Shown here: positions 44,103 to 52,599 of the stretch, in pieces
Position numbering within the stretch: the first letter of the stretch is position 1
Layout of the letters: each line of letters starts with the position of its first letter
Assembly: GCF_002150765.1 (NCBI RefSeq)
Contig: NZ_MUYM01000016.1
Span: forward strand, 62,001 to 126,000
Length of the DNA stretch: 64,000 nt
Source: Lentzea kentuckyensis
Lineage (GTDB): Bacteria; Actinomycetota; Actinomycetes; Mycobacteriales; Pseudonocardiaceae
Direction of reading: 5' to 3'
The notes under the pieces: generated by a model
What the model was told of the DNA's origin: nothing
The model's input: only the letters and a program-made list of their open reading frames with translations
The model's database searches: none
Program-made: the position numbers and the translations under genes

Positions 44103-45563
44103 ATGATCACCTGGGGCACGCCACGCGCCCGCGCGGTGCTGGCGACGACGATCCTCGGCTCGGGCATGGCGATGCTCGACGGCACGATCGTCAACGTGGC
44201 GCTGCCCCGGATCGGCGCGGAGTTCAGCGCGTCGGTCACCGATCTGCAGTGGATCCTGAACGGCTACATGCTCGCCCTGGCCTCGCTGATCCTGGTCGCC
44301 GGATCATTGGGTGACCGGTTCGGCCGGCGGCGGGTCTACGTGATCGGCGTGGTGTGGTTCGGCGTCTCGTCGCTGCTGTGCGGCGTCGCGTGGGACGTGC
44401 CGGTGCTGGTCGCCGCGCGCGTGCTGCAGGGCGTGGGCGCGGCGCTGCTGACGCCGGGTGCGCTCGCGATCCTGCAGTCGTCGTTCAACCGGGAGGACCG
44501 GTCGCGCGCGATCGGCGCCTGGTCCGGGCTGTCCGGCGTGGCCACCGCGATCGGGCCGTTCGTCGGCGGGTTGCTGGTGCAGGCGTGGTCGTGGCGGCTC
44601 GCGTTCCTGGTGAACCTGCCGGTGGCCGCGCTGTGCGTGTGGCTCGCGCTGCGGTCGGTGCCGGAGTCGCGCGACGAACAAGCCGGGCACCCCAACTACG
44701 TTTCGGCGCTGGTCGGCGCGGTCGGGCTCGCCCTGCTGACCGGCGGCCTGGTCGAGCAGTCCTACCTGGTGGCCGGACTCGGGCTGATCGCGATGATCGC
44801 GTTCGGCGTGGTCCAGGTGCGGTCGGCGGATCCGCTGGTGCCGCCGGAGCTGTTCCGCGACCGGACGTTCCTGGTCGCGAACCTGCTGACGTTCCTGGTC
44901 TACGCGGCGCTCGGCGGCGTGATGGTGCTGCTGGTCCTGCAGCTGCAGGTGTCGCTCGGCTACTCGCCGACGGCGTCCGGCCTCGCCAGCGTGCCGCTCA
45001 CGATCATCATGCTGCTGCTGTCGTCGACCTCGGGGAAGATCGCGCAACGCTACGGCCCGCGCTGGCAGCTCGTCATCGGCCCGATCGTGATCGGCCTGGG
45101 CATGCTGCTGTTGCGGGGGGCCGAACCCGGCTCGACGTACCTGACCGGCGTGCTGCCCGGCGTGGTCGTGTTCGGCCTCGGCCTGGCCGCCGTGGTCGCA
45201 CCGGTCACCGCGACCGTGCTCGCCGCCGCACCCGATCACCACGCGGGCGTCGCGTCGGGCGTGAACAACGCCGTGGCGCGCACCGGCAGCCTGCTCGCCA
45301 TGGCCGTGCTGCCCGCGGCGGTCGGCCTGATCGGTGAGGACTACACGAACCCCGCGGTCATGACCTCCGGCTGGCAGATGGCCCTCGTGCTGTGCGCGGT
45401 CGCGGCGATCGCGGGTGGCGTGCTCGCGATCGGCGTGGACAACCGGGTGCTGGCCACGGACCACGAGCAGCCGGACAACCCGCACCCCGGCGACTGCCTG
45501 CACTGCGGCGTCGAGGGCCCGCCGACGCACATCCGGTCAGGCGGACAGCACGCGAGCCAGTGA
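44103..45563 (+). CDS. MFS drug-efflux transporter (DHA2/EmrB-QacA type)
   Basis: The product has 486 aa with about 14 membrane segments. Motif A is GDRFGRRRVY, motif C is GVATAIGPFVGGLL and the N-terminal LDGTIVNVALP is the DHA2 hallmark. The cytoplasmic tail carries DCLHCG, a Cys pair that might bind metal. It starts 10 bases after dasR, so it may be co-transcribed with it. Confidence 0.9.
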   Translation: MITWGTPRARAVLATTILGSGMAMLDGTIVNVALPRIGAEFSASVTDLQWILNGYMLALASLILVAGSLGDRFGRRRVYVIGVVWFGVSSLLCGVAWDVPVLVAARVLQGVGAALLTPGALAILQSSFNREDRSRAIGAWSGLSGVATAIGPFVGGLLVQAWSWRLAFLVNLPVAALCVWLALRSVPESRDEQAGHPNYVSALVGAVGLALLTGGLVEQSYLVAGLGLIAMIAFGVVQVRSADPLVPPELFRDRTFLVANLLTFLVYAALGGVMVLLVLQLQVSLGYSPTASGLASVPLTIIMLLLSSTSGKIAQRYGPRWQLVIGPIVIGLGMLLLRGAEPGSTYLTGVLPGVVVFGLGLAAVVAPVTATVLAAAPDHHAGVASGVNNAVARTGSLLAMAVLPAAVGLIGEDYTNPAVMTSGWQMALVLCAVAAIAGGVLAIGVDNRVLATDHEQPDNPHPGDCLHCGVEGPPTHIRSGGQHASQ

Positions 45564-45613
45564 CCTGGTTCGTGATCGCCGGCCGCGGCTGAGCACCCGG
45601 CTCTCCGTTTCGG

Positions 45614-46531
45614 TCAGCTTGCTTGGCCGTTGGCCAGCACGCCGCGCAACAGCACCGGATCGACGTTGCCGCCGGACACGATGGCGACACCGCCGCCGAG
45701 TTTCGCCTGCGCCGCGACCGCGACAGCGCCGCTGGGTTCTGAGACGAGCCTGGCGCGCCCGACCAGGTCGGCCATGGCGGTGCGGATCTCATCTTCCGAC
45801 ACCGTGATCACGTCGTCGACGAGCTTGCTGATGTGCGCCCAGGTCAGCTCCGAGGGCTCGTCCCGCAGCGCGTCAGCGGCCGTCTGAGCGCGTTGCAGAG
45901 GGTCCCAGCGCACGAGTTCGCCGGCCTTGAGCGACGCCGCGATGTCGGCGGCCAGGGTGGGTTCCGCTCCGATGACACGGGTGCCGGGGCTCAGCGCCTT
46001 GATCGCCGTGGCGACGCCGGAGACCAGTCCGCCGCCGGACATCGGGACCACGACGGCGTCCGGGGAAGGCAGGTCCTCCAGGATCTCCAGGCCGATCGTG
46101 CCCTGGCCGGCGATCACGTCAGGGTGGTCGAACGGCGGGATCAGCGCGGCGCCGCGTTCGGCGACGAGGGCCTGCGCCCGTTCCACGCGTTCGGTGATGC
46201 CGACGATGAAGACCTCGGCTCCCAGTGCTTTCGTGGCCGCGATCTTGACCTCAGGGGTGTTCGAAGGCATCACGATCGCCGCCGGGACGCCGTGCAGCCG
46301 GGCCGCGAACGCCACGGCCTGGGCGTGGTTGCCGCTGGAGTAGGCCACCACGCCGTTGGCGCGATTCTCCAGGCGTGCCAACGCGTTCAGCGCGCCGCGG
46401 AGTTTGAACGCGCCGATCGGCTGCAGGTTTTCGGGCTTGAGCCAGCCGGAACCGAACGGCAGCAGCGGCGTGCGCACCACGTGCGGTGCGATCACCGCCG
46501 CCGCCTTCCGGACGTCGTCGAGCGAGATCAT
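45614..46531 (-). CDS. Threonine/serine dehydratase, PLP fold type II (copy 2)
   Basis: The product has 305 aa. The PLP lysine is Lys43 in GAFKLRGALN, SSGNHAQA binds the substrate carboxylate and SGGGLVSG the phosphate. It lacks the ACT-like regulatory domain of biosynthetic IlvA, so it resembles catabolic threonine dehydratases and serine racemases. Its start overlaps the stop of an evident paralogue by 4 nt. Confidence 0.88.
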   Translation of the reverse strand: MISLDDVRKAAAVIAPHVVRTPLLPFGSGWLKPENLQPIGAFKLRGALNALARLENRANGVVAYSSGNHAQAVAFAARLHGVPAAIVMPSNTPEVKIAATKALGAEVFIVGITERVERAQALVAERGAALIPPFDHPDVIAGQGTIGLEILEDLPSPDAVVVPMSGGGLVSGVATAIKALSPGTRVIGAEPTLAADIAASLKAGELVRWDPLQRAQTAADALRDEPSELTWAHISKLVDDVITVSEDEIRTAMADLVGRARLVSEPSGAVAVAAQAKLGGGVAIVSGGNVDPVLLRGVLANGQAS

Positions 46532-47460
46532 TCGCCGACCAGTTCGGCGAACAGCTTCGGCTCGATGTTGCCGCCGGACACCACGGCCACGGTCGGGCCG
46601 GTGGGCAGTTCGCGGTTCAGGTACGCGGCAACGGGAACCGCGCCGCTCAGTTCGGCGACGACCCGCGTGCGCCGGGCGATTTCCCCCACCGCTGCCCGGA
46701 TCTCGTCCTCGGTGACGGTCACGATGTCGTCGACGTACTCGCGGATGTGGGCGAACGTGAGGTCGGACGGCTCGGCGCGCAGGCCGTCGGCGCCGGTGCG
46801 GGCACGGTCGTGCGCGTCCCAGCGGACCAGCTTGCCCTCGTGCAGCGACGCGGCGGCGTCGCCGGCCAGTTCTGGCTCGACGCCGATCACGCGAACGTTG
46901 GGGCGCAACGACTTCACGGCCGTGGCGACACCAGAGATCAACCCGCCGCCGCTCACCGGGACCAGGATCGTGGCGACCTCGGGGAGGTCGTCGAGGATCT
47001 CCAGGCCGATGGTGCCCTGGCCGGCGATGACGTCCGCGTGGTCGAACGGCGGGATCAACGTCGCGCCGCGCTCCTCCACCAGTTCGTAGGCGCGCGACTC
47101 GCGTTCGGTGATGCCGACGACGAACACCTCGGCGCCGTGCGCGCGCGTCGCGTCGATCTTCAGCTGGGGCGTGTTGTTCGGCACGACGATCGCCGCCGGC
47201 ATGCCGAGGGTCTTGGCGGCGTAGGCGACCGCTTGCGCGTGGTTACCGCTCGAGTACGCCACGACACCACGGGCGCGGTCCTCGGAAGGTATGCGGGACA
47301 ACGCGTTCACCGCGCCGCGCTGTTTGAAGGCCCCGATCGGCTGGAGGCACTCCGGCTTGATCCAGAAGTCCGGACCGAAGGACAGCAACGGTGTGCGGAC
47401 GACATGCGGGGCGATCGCGGCGGCGGCCGCGTGGACGTCTTCGAGAGTCACCAAGCGCAT
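46528..47460 (-). CDS. Threonine/serine dehydratase, PLP fold type II (copy 1)
   Basis: The product has 310 aa. It aligns end to end with the next gene (IAPHVVRTPLL, PIGAFKxRGAxNAL, YSSGNHAQAV, IPPFDHxDVIAGQGTIGLEILxDLP), so the two arose by tandem duplication. The PLP Lys is Lys46. The ATG at 47460 lacks a visible ribosome-binding site; the frame continues upstream but opposes the membrane-protein gene. Confidence 0.87.
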   Translation of the reverse strand: MRLVTLEDVHAAAAAIAPHVVRTPLLSFGPDFWIKPECLQPIGAFKQRGAVNALSRIPSEDRARGVVAYSSGNHAQAVAYAAKTLGMPAAIVVPNNTPQLKIDATRAHGAEVFVVGITERESRAYELVEERGATLIPPFDHADVIAGQGTIGLEILDDLPEVATILVPVSGGGLISGVATAVKSLRPNVRVIGVEPELAGDAAASLHEGKLVRWDAHDRARTGADGLRAEPSDLTFAHIREYVDDIVTVTEDEIRAAVGEIARRTRVVAELSGAVPVAAYLNRELPTGPTVAVVSGGNIEPKLFAELVGE

Positions 47461-47523
47461 GCGTTGATGATGCACGTCACCGGCGCACAACCGGTGAACT
47501 GTGCCCGACGTCCCACAAGTGTC

Positions 47524-48025
47524 ATGTCTGATAAGGAGAAGATCACCCCCCGTCAAGCTCGTCGCGAGTGTGCTCGCCGCCGTCACCGCGGCCGTGCTGA
47601 GCCTTCGCCTCAACGTCGTCGGCACCATCATCGGCGCGATCCTCGCGAGCGTGGTGACCACTGTGGGCGCCGTGCTCTACCAACGGTCGATGGAACGCGA
47701 AAAGCGTTGGCAGGTCATCGCGGTCGGCGGCCTGCTCGCCTTCGTGGTCACCGTTCTCACCGTCACGAGCGTCCAACTCGTCACCGGAAAGCCGACATCG
47801 GCGGACACCGGCCCGACGTCGAGCACGAGCACGCACACCGAAACCCACACCGAGACGACGAAGACCGAAACGGTGACCGTGACGGTGCCACCGAGCCCGT
47901 CGAGTACGACCAGTCAGTCGCCCACCGAAAGCACGACACCGACCGGACCGCCGACTACGTCGACAGGATCCCGACAGCCGACCGACAGCTCGACACCCCC
48001 GTCAACTGTCGACCCCATTCGGTGA
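47524..48025 (+). pseudogene. Small membrane protein gene with an apparent +1 frameshift in a C-run
   Basis: The ATG frame reads MSDKEKITP and then runs into six C residues (47546-47551); one base fewer would join it to VKLVASVLAAVTAAVLSLRL, a two-helix membrane protein with a Thr/Ser/Pro-rich tail ending at 48025. The joined N-terminus resembles a common actinobacterial family. Without the shift, translation could start at GTG 47501 or 47519 with a poor basic N-terminus. Sequencing error, decay or slippage are all possible. Confidence 0.6.
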
Positions 48026-48044
48026 TCACGTCACTACGTTGAGC

Positions 48045-48058
48045 GACAGTTAACTGTC
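48045..48058. promoter_or_regulatory. Perfect 14-bp palindrome GACAGTTAACTGTC
   Basis: The sequence is exactly self-complementary and lies 20 bases after the membrane-protein stop, well upstream of the protease. An operator is likely; the binding protein is not known. Confidence 0.5.
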
Positions 48059-48200
48059 AATTGCTACGCAGCGGAGTTGATCTGTCGTGAGCTGTGACAC
48101 ACTTCGTCCACTGTCGGGTTCAGGCGTAATAGCTAACGGCCCGGCAGTATCACTCGAACGGGCGAACGTTTAGCTCCGAAAGAGACTGAGGGAGGGCGCG

Positions 48201-48314
48201 ATGAGGCTCGTGGAACGACCACTTGAGCGCAGCGTCCTTGGTCGAGAACTCAGCTGGAATGAAGTGGGAGGGGTGGGGCGACCCCTGCCGCCGCCCCACC
48301 ACCCGTCCCCCTAG
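48201..48314 (+). CDS. Candidate 37-aa leader peptide upstream of the S1 protease
   Basis: GGGAGGG lies 5 bases before the ATG, and 37 codons follow to TAG. The peptide starts MRLVERPLERSVLGREL and ends in Pro/His-rich residues. It matches no family I know. A GC-rich inverted repeat sits in its 3' half and a hairpin follows the stop, which would fit translation-dependent control of the protease. It may equally be chance. Confidence 0.3.
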   Translation: MRLVERPLERSVLGRELSWNEVGGVGRPLPPPHHPSP

Positions 48315-48318
48315 AGCC

Positions 48319-48351
48319 CCCGAGAGAGGTCCCTGCAACCGATCTCTCGGG
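48319..48351 (+). terminator. Attenuator-like hairpin in the protease leader
   Basis: CCCGAGAGA (48319-48327) pairs with 48343-48351, with a further GGT/ACC pairing inside the 15-nt loop. It begins 5 bases after the small ORF and ends 33 bases before the protease ATG. There is no T-run. Confidence 0.45.
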
Positions 48352-48384
48352 TTCCCCTGCACCCGAAAGTGAGGGAGACGTCTG

Positions 48385-49536
48385 ATGAACCGCACGAGTG
48401 CGGCCCGTGTAACCGGTGCCGTTCTGCTCGCCACCGGAGTCGTGACTGCTCTCAGCGTACCGGCGTTTGGCGCCCCTGCCGCACCGGTCGCCCCAACCGG
48501 TTCCGACACGGAGAGCTACCCGGCCGAATTGCTCCAAGCGGTCCAGCGTGATTTGGGCCTGAACGCTGAGCAGGCCCGCGTCCGGTTGGCTTCTGACCAG
48601 AAGTCGAGCGATATCGCGGAGCAGGCGAAGTCCTCTCTGGGCGACGCGTTCGGCGGAGCGTGGATCGACCAGGCGAGCGGCAGACTGACCGTCGCCGTGA
48701 CCAGGCCGGGACTCTCCGTGAGCGGCGCCGACACCCAGGTCGTGTCGAACTCGCTCACTCAGCTCAACGGCACCAAGTCGGTGCTCGACCTCATGACCGC
48801 CCCTTCGGCGATCACCAGCTGGCGGGTGGACGAGAAGTCCAACAGCGTCGTGGTCGAGGTCAACAAGCTCACCCGCGACGCCGCGGCGGACAGGTTCATC
48901 GCCACCGCGAAGTCCATCGGCTCGAACGTCACGGTCGAAGAGGTGACCGAGAACCCCAAGCCGCTGTACGACCTGCGCGGTGGTGACGCCATCTACATGG
49001 GTGGCGGACGTTGCTCGCTCGGCTTCTCCGTGTCCGGCGGCTTCGTGACCGCGGGCCACTGCGGCACGACGGGCACCGCGGTGTCCGGCTACAACCGGGT
49101 CGCGGCGGGCACGTTCGCCGGCTCGACGTTCCCCGGCAACGACTACTCGTGGGTCCGCACGAACGCGAACTGGACGCCGCGGCCGTGGGTCAACCGCTAC
49201 GGCGGCGCCAACGTGATCGTCAAGGGCTCCAGCGAGGCGGCTGTCGGCGCGCAGATCTGCCGTTCCGGCTCGACGACCGGCTGGCGTTGCGGCACGGTCC
49301 AGGCCAAGAACCAGACCGTGAGTTACCCGCAGGGCACCGTCCGCGGCCTCACTCGCACCAACGCGTGCGCGGAGCCCGGTGACTCCGGTGGTTCGTGGGT
49401 GGCGGGCTCGGGCTTCGGCCAGGCCCAGGGCGTGACGTCCGGCGGTTCCGGCAACTGCACGTCCGGCGGCACCACGTACTTCCAGCCGGTGAACCCGATC
49501 CTGTCGCGCTACGGCCTGACCCTCACACGGGGCTAG
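48385..49536 (+). CDS. Secreted chymotrypsin-like serine protease (streptogrisin/alpha-lytic type, S1)
   Basis: The product has 383 aa. The signal peptide (1-29) ends near AFGA; an alpha-lytic-type propeptide occupies about 40-195 and the mature protease begins near AIYMGGGRC. The triad is His225 (TAGHCG), Asp253 (GNDYSWV) and Ser334 (EPGDSGGSW); Cys pairs match those of streptogrisins. There is no C-terminal chitin-binding domain. GGGAG lies 7-8 bases before the ATG. A strong terminator follows. Confidence 0.95.
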   Translation: MNRTSAARVTGAVLLATGVVTALSVPAFGAPAAPVAPTGSDTESYPAELLQAVQRDLGLNAEQARVRLASDQKSSDIAEQAKSSLGDAFGGAWIDQASGRLTVAVTRPGLSVSGADTQVVSNSLTQLNGTKSVLDLMTAPSAITSWRVDEKSNSVVVEVNKLTRDAAADRFIATAKSIGSNVTVEEVTENPKPLYDLRGGDAIYMGGGRCSLGFSVSGGFVTAGHCGTTGTAVSGYNRVAAGTFAGSTFPGNDYSWVRTNANWTPRPWVNRYGGANVIVKGSSEAAVGAQICRSGSTTGWRCGTVQAKNQTVSYPQGTVRGLTRTNACAEPGDSGGSWVAGSGFGQAQGVTSGGSGNCTSGGTTYFQPVNPILSRYGLTLTRG

Positions 49537-49545
49537 GCATCAGAC

Positions 49546-49583
49546 CGAAAGCGCCGCGGCACCTCGGTGTCGCGGCGCTTTCG
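49546..49583. terminator. Bidirectional terminator after the S1 protease
   Basis: CGAAAGCGCCGCG (49546-49558) pairs perfectly with 49571-49583 and the loop itself forms CACC/GGTG pairs, giving a nearly continuous stem between convergent genes. Confidence 0.85.
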
Positions 49584-49588
49584 CGTTC

Positions 49589-50533
49589 TCAGACGAGCAC
49601 GATCTTGCCGTGGGCGTGCCCGGTCTCGCTCAGCCTGTGGGCGTCGGCTCCCTGGGCGAGCGGGAAGACCTCGGCCAGCGGAACGGTGAACGCGCCCTGC
49701 TCGGCGAGTGCCGCCGCGATGGCGAGGCCGTGCAGCGCCTGGGGATCGGCATCAGGGCCGGCCGCGGTGTGTGTCAGCCGGATCCCGTGGTCGCCGGACA
49801 GGTCGGCGATCGTCACCACGCGGTCCGGCGAGCCCGCGATCGAGATGAGGTCGGGCACGGTGCCCGCGCAGTGCAGGACGGCGCCGACCGCACCACCGTC
49901 GTGTGGCGGCCGCGACAGCGCCGCCGCGACCCGCTCGGCCAAGCCCTCGCCGTACTCGACCGGCGTCGCCCCCAGCGAGGCCACCAGGTCCTGACTCGAC
50001 GGCCCGGTGGTCCCGATCACCCGCGCACCCCTGGCCGCCGCCAGTTGGATCGCCACGGTGCCGACCCCGCCCGCGGCCCCCGCGATCAGCAACGTCGTGC
50101 CGTCGCGCACCCCGAGCAGGTCCAGCGCCCTGGTGGCGGTCTCCACGTTGGCCGCCGCGCCGCCCGCCTGCTCCCAGCTCAGGGCGGCCGGCTTCGGTGC
50201 CCACGCGGCCAGCACCGCGAACTCGGCGTTGGCTCCGCCGAGCAGGGCCAGGTCGACCATCCCGAACACCTCGTCGCCGGTGTTCGCGCCGGTCACCCCC
50301 TCACCGACCTCGTCGACGACACCGGCCGCGTCCACGCCGGGCACGTGCGGCAACGGCAACCGCGACGACAACCGCTCGCCGAACATCCCGGACCGCAGGT
50401 AGGTGTCGCCAGGAGTGACCCCGGAGGCGCGCACGGCGATGCGGACCTGGCCGGGACCCGCGTGCGGTTCGGCGACCTCGGCCACGTGCAGGAGGTCAGC
50501 GGGTCCGTACTGGCTGAACTGAAGTGCTCGCAT
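49589..50533 (-). CDS. Zinc-independent NADPH:quinone oxidoreductase-like protein (MDR family)
   Basis: The product has 314 aa. A GroES-like N-terminal half (VPGVDAAGVVDEVGEGV) is followed by a Rossmann domain with AGAAGGVGTVAIQLA. The Cys/His ligands of zinc alcohol dehydrogenases are absent, so it fits the quinone oxidoreductase branch. It is divergent from a TetR gene, with a palindrome between, suggesting control by that repressor. Confidence 0.9.
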   Translation of the reverse strand: MRALQFSQYGPADLLHVAEVAEPHAGPGQVRIAVRASGVTPGDTYLRSGMFGERLSSRLPLPHVPGVDAAGVVDEVGEGVTGANTGDEVFGMVDLALLGGANAEFAVLAAWAPKPAALSWEQAGGAAANVETATRALDLLGVRDGTTLLIAGAAGGVGTVAIQLAAARGARVIGTTGPSSQDLVASLGATPVEYGEGLAERVAAALSRPPHDGGAVGAVLHCAGTVPDLISIAGSPDRVVTIADLSGDHGIRLTHTAAGPDADPQALHGLAIAAALAEQGAFTVPLAEVFPLAQGADAHRLSETGHAHGKIVLV

Positions 50534-50545
50534 GACGGCGAAATT

Positions 50546-50565
50546 AGTGGAACAGGGCGTCCACT
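50546..50565. promoter_or_regulatory. TetR-type operator between oxidoreductase and TetR genes
   Basis: AGTGGA and TCCACT flank 8 bases, beginning 13 bases from the oxidoreductase start. The site lies inside the longest open frame of the TetR gene, which argues for a later TetR start. Confidence 0.6.
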
Positions 50566-50582
50566 TAGCCGAAACTGAGACG

Positions 50583-51140
50583 GTGACGGTGGATCTGACT
50601 CAGAACCTGCGTTCGGACGCCCGGGACAACCGCGACCGGATCTTGGCGGTCGCGCGGGAGGCCTTCGCCTCCGAAGGCCTGGACGTGCCGATGCGCGAGA
50701 TCGCCCGTCGGGCCGGGGTCGGTCCGGCGACGCTCTACCGCCGTTTTCCCACCAAGGAGGCGCTCCTGGCGGAGGCGTTCGCGGAGCGGCTGGCGGCCTG
50801 CACGGCCGTGGTCGACGAGGGCCTCGCGAACCCGGATCCCTGGCAGGGGTTCTGCCGGACCGTGGAGCAGCTGTGCCTCCTGCACGTGCTCGACCGCGGG
50901 TTCTCGGCGGCCTTCACGAGCGCCTATCCCAGGGCGATCGACTTCGCCTCGGTGCGCGAGACGTCGTTCCGCTCGCTCGCCGAGCTCATCAGGCGGGCGA
51001 AGGCGACCGGGCGGCTGCGGGCCGACTTCTCGGTCGACGACGTGGTGCTGCTCCTGATGGCGAGCGGGGGCGTCCGCTCCGGGACGCCCCCGCTCGCGCG
51101 GCGGCTGGCCACGCTGTTCCTCGAAGGGGCGGCTAGCTGA
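50583..51140 (+). CDS. TetR-family repressor
   Basis: The product has about 185 aa. The helix-turn-helix is PMREIARRAGVGPATLYRRFPTK trimmed to its core IARRAGVGPATLYRRF, followed by a helical ligand domain. GTG at 50583 is preferred to the open ATG at 50532 because the earlier start would translate the operator region; the ribosome-binding site is weak. It ends 8 nt inside the convergent dioxygenase gene. Confidence 0.85.
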   Translation: MTVDLTQNLRSDARDNRDRILAVAREAFASEGLDVPMREIARRAGVGPATLYRRFPTKEALLAEAFAERLAACTAVVDEGLANPDPWQGFCRTVEQLCLLHVLDRGFSAAFTSAYPRAIDFASVRETSFRSLAELIRRAKATGRLRADFSVDDVVLLLMASGGVRSGTPPLARRLATLFLEGAAS

Positions 51141-51894
51141 ACTGCACGGACCGCTTCGAGAGTCCGTACCAGAAGCCTTCGACGCTGGTACGGGCCTTCT
51201 CGTCGCTCGCAGCGCCGAGCGCCACGAACAACGGCGCGAAGTGCTCGGTCCTCGGATGTGCGATGCCGGCGGCCGGCGCCTTCTGCTGGAAGTCGAGCAA
51301 CGCGTCCACGTCGCCGTTGGCCAGCTGCTGGTGCGCCCAGTCGTCGAACTCCTTCGACCACGACGGCGCCTCGTGGTCCGGGCCCTGGTCGAAGTGCACG
51401 CAGCTCAGGTTGTGCGTCATGAACCCGCTGCCGACGATCAGCACGTTCTGGTCGCGCAGCGGCGCCAGCTTCCGGCCGATCTCGTGCAGCTCACGCGGGT
51501 CGAGCGTGGGCATCGACATCTGCAGCACCGGCACGTCCGCGTCCGGGAACATCTCCTTCAGCGGCACGTAGGCGCCGTGGTCGAGGCCGCGCTCGGTGTC
51601 CTGCTCGACGTGCCCGCCGAGGAGCTTGCGCACGTCCTCGGCGAGCTCAGGTGCGCCAGGAGCCTCGTACGTGACCTCGTAGTAGCGCTGCGGGAAGCCC
51701 CAGAAGTCGTAGACCAGCGGAACGGTCTCGGTGGCGCCGATGGTCGTCGGTGCCTCCTCCCAGTGCGCGGAGACCATGAGCACGGCCTCCGGGCGCGGCA
51801 GCGTGGCGGACCAGTCCTTGAGCTCTCTGGTCCACTTCTCGTCGTCAGCCAGCGGGGGTGCTCCGTGGCTCAGGTACAGCACTGGTGCGCTCAC
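51133..51894 (-). CDS. Extradiol ring-cleavage dioxygenase, class III (LigB/4,5-DOPA dioxygenase type)
   Basis: The product has 253 aa. Conserved metal-ligand candidates are His10 (LYLSHGAP), His44 (VSAHWE) and His106 (DHGAYVPL). The family includes the YgiD-type DOPA dioxygenases. The GTG start lies 7 bases from a probable -10 and two GTTCAAATTT repeats lie just upstream, suggesting MarR-type control. Confidence 0.9.
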   Translation of the reverse strand: MSAPVLYLSHGAPPLADDEKWTRELKDWSATLPRPEAVLMVSAHWEEAPTTIGATETVPLVYDFWGFPQRYYEVTYEAPGAPELAEDVRKLLGGHVEQDTERGLDHGAYVPLKEMFPDADVPVLQMSMPTLDPRELHEIGRKLAPLRDQNVLIVGSGFMTHNLSCVHFDQGPDHEAPSWSKEFDDWAHQQLANGDVDALLDFQQKAPAAGIAHPRTEHFAPLFVALGAASDEKARTSVEGFWYGLSKRSVQFS

Positions 51895-51901
51895 GTCTTC
51901 G

Positions 51902-51929
51902 AGCGTACGCCTCTTAGTTCAAATTTCAA
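51902..51929 (-). promoter_or_regulatory. Promoter of the dioxygenase gene
   Basis: On the minus strand TTGAAA (51924-51929) and TACGCT (51902-51907) are 16 bp apart; transcription would begin within a few bases of the GTG. Confidence 0.5.
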
Positions 51930-51950
51930 CGATCAAGTTCAAATTTGAAC
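51917..51950. promoter_or_regulatory. Tandem operators GTTCAAATTTGAAC
   Basis: A perfect 14-bp palindrome (51937-51950) and a one-mismatch copy (51917-51930) are set 20 bp apart. The first lies inside the last codons of thiE, the second spans the thiE stop and the -35 of the dioxygenase promoter. The form suits a MarR-type repressor. Confidence 0.65.
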
Positions 51951-52564
51951 GACTCGGCCGCCTCGCGGGGGTCCTCGGCGTCGGTGATGGCCCGGACGAC
52001 GACCACGCGGGTGGCTCCGGCCTCCTTCACCTCGTGCAGGTTGGTGAGGTCGATGCCACCGATCGCGAACCACGGCCGGTCGGTCTTCGTGGCGCGGACC
52101 AGGTCGAGTCCGGGCGCCGGACGGCCGGGCTTGGTCGGGGTCGGCCAGCAAGGCCCGGTGCAGAAGTAGTCCACGCCGGGTTCCACCGCCGCCGCGGACA
52201 TCTGGTCGATGTCGTGGGTGGAGCGGCCGATGACCACCTCGTCGCCGATGATCCTGCGGGCGAGCGGCACCGGCAGGTCGTCCTGGCCGAGGTGCAGCAC
52301 GTCGGCGTCGACCGCGTGCGCGATGTCCGCGCGGTCGTTAACGGCGAGCAGCCTGCCGTGGCGCTCGGTCGCCTCGGCGAGAATCTCGATCGCCTCGATC
52401 TCCTGCTTCGCCTCGAGTGACTTGTCCCGCAACTGGATGATGTCGACGCCGCCGGCGAGGGCCGCGTCCGCGAACTCGGCCAGATCAGGCCGGTTCGGCG
52501 TGCAGAGGTAGAGCGTGGCGTCGGCGAGTCGTTGCCTGATCAGGTTTCCGTCGAGTCCTGGCAC
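51926..52564 (-). CDS. thiE: Thiamine-phosphate synthase
   Basis: The product has 212 aa. It joins HMP-PP and thiazole phosphate. The motifs [46 protein letters not shown] and WFAIGGID are those of ThiE. It is divergent from the thiO-thiS-thiG transcript; no ribosome-binding site is seen before its GTG, so it may be leaderless. Unlike the other two thi transcripts it has no riboswitch. Confidence 0.93.
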   Translation of the reverse strand: MPGLDGNLIRQRLADATLYLCTPNRPDLAEFADAALAGGVDIIQLRDKSLEAKQEIEAIEILAEATERHGRLLAVNDRADIAHAVDADVLHLGQDDLPVPLARRIIGDEVVIGRSTHDIDQMSAAAVEPGVDYFCTGPCWPTPTKPGRPAPGLDLVRATKTDRPWFAIGGIDLTNLHEVKEAGATRVVVVRAITDAEDPREAAESFKFELDR

Positions 52565-52599
52565 GTACGCACGTTAACCGTTATGTTGATGGCGGTCCG

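Larger units (their letters stand above)
48026..48384 (+). other. Long protease leader region with palindrome, small ORF and hairpin
   Basis: These 359 bases before the S1 protease hold a 14-bp palindrome, a 37-codon ORF with good initiation signals (48201-48314) and a hairpin (48319-48351), listed separately. No other gene was seen on either strand. Confidence 0.6.

Noticed and set aside
47501..47523. GTG 47501 as the definite start of the membrane protein
   Set aside because: It gives a basic, unlikely N-terminus without a ribosome-binding site; the frameshifted ATG frame fits better, though this remains unproven.
46486..48042. 518-codon plus-strand open frame
   Set aside because: It runs antisense through both threonine dehydratases, is Arg/His/Asp-rich as expected from antisense high-GC DNA, and shows no domain.
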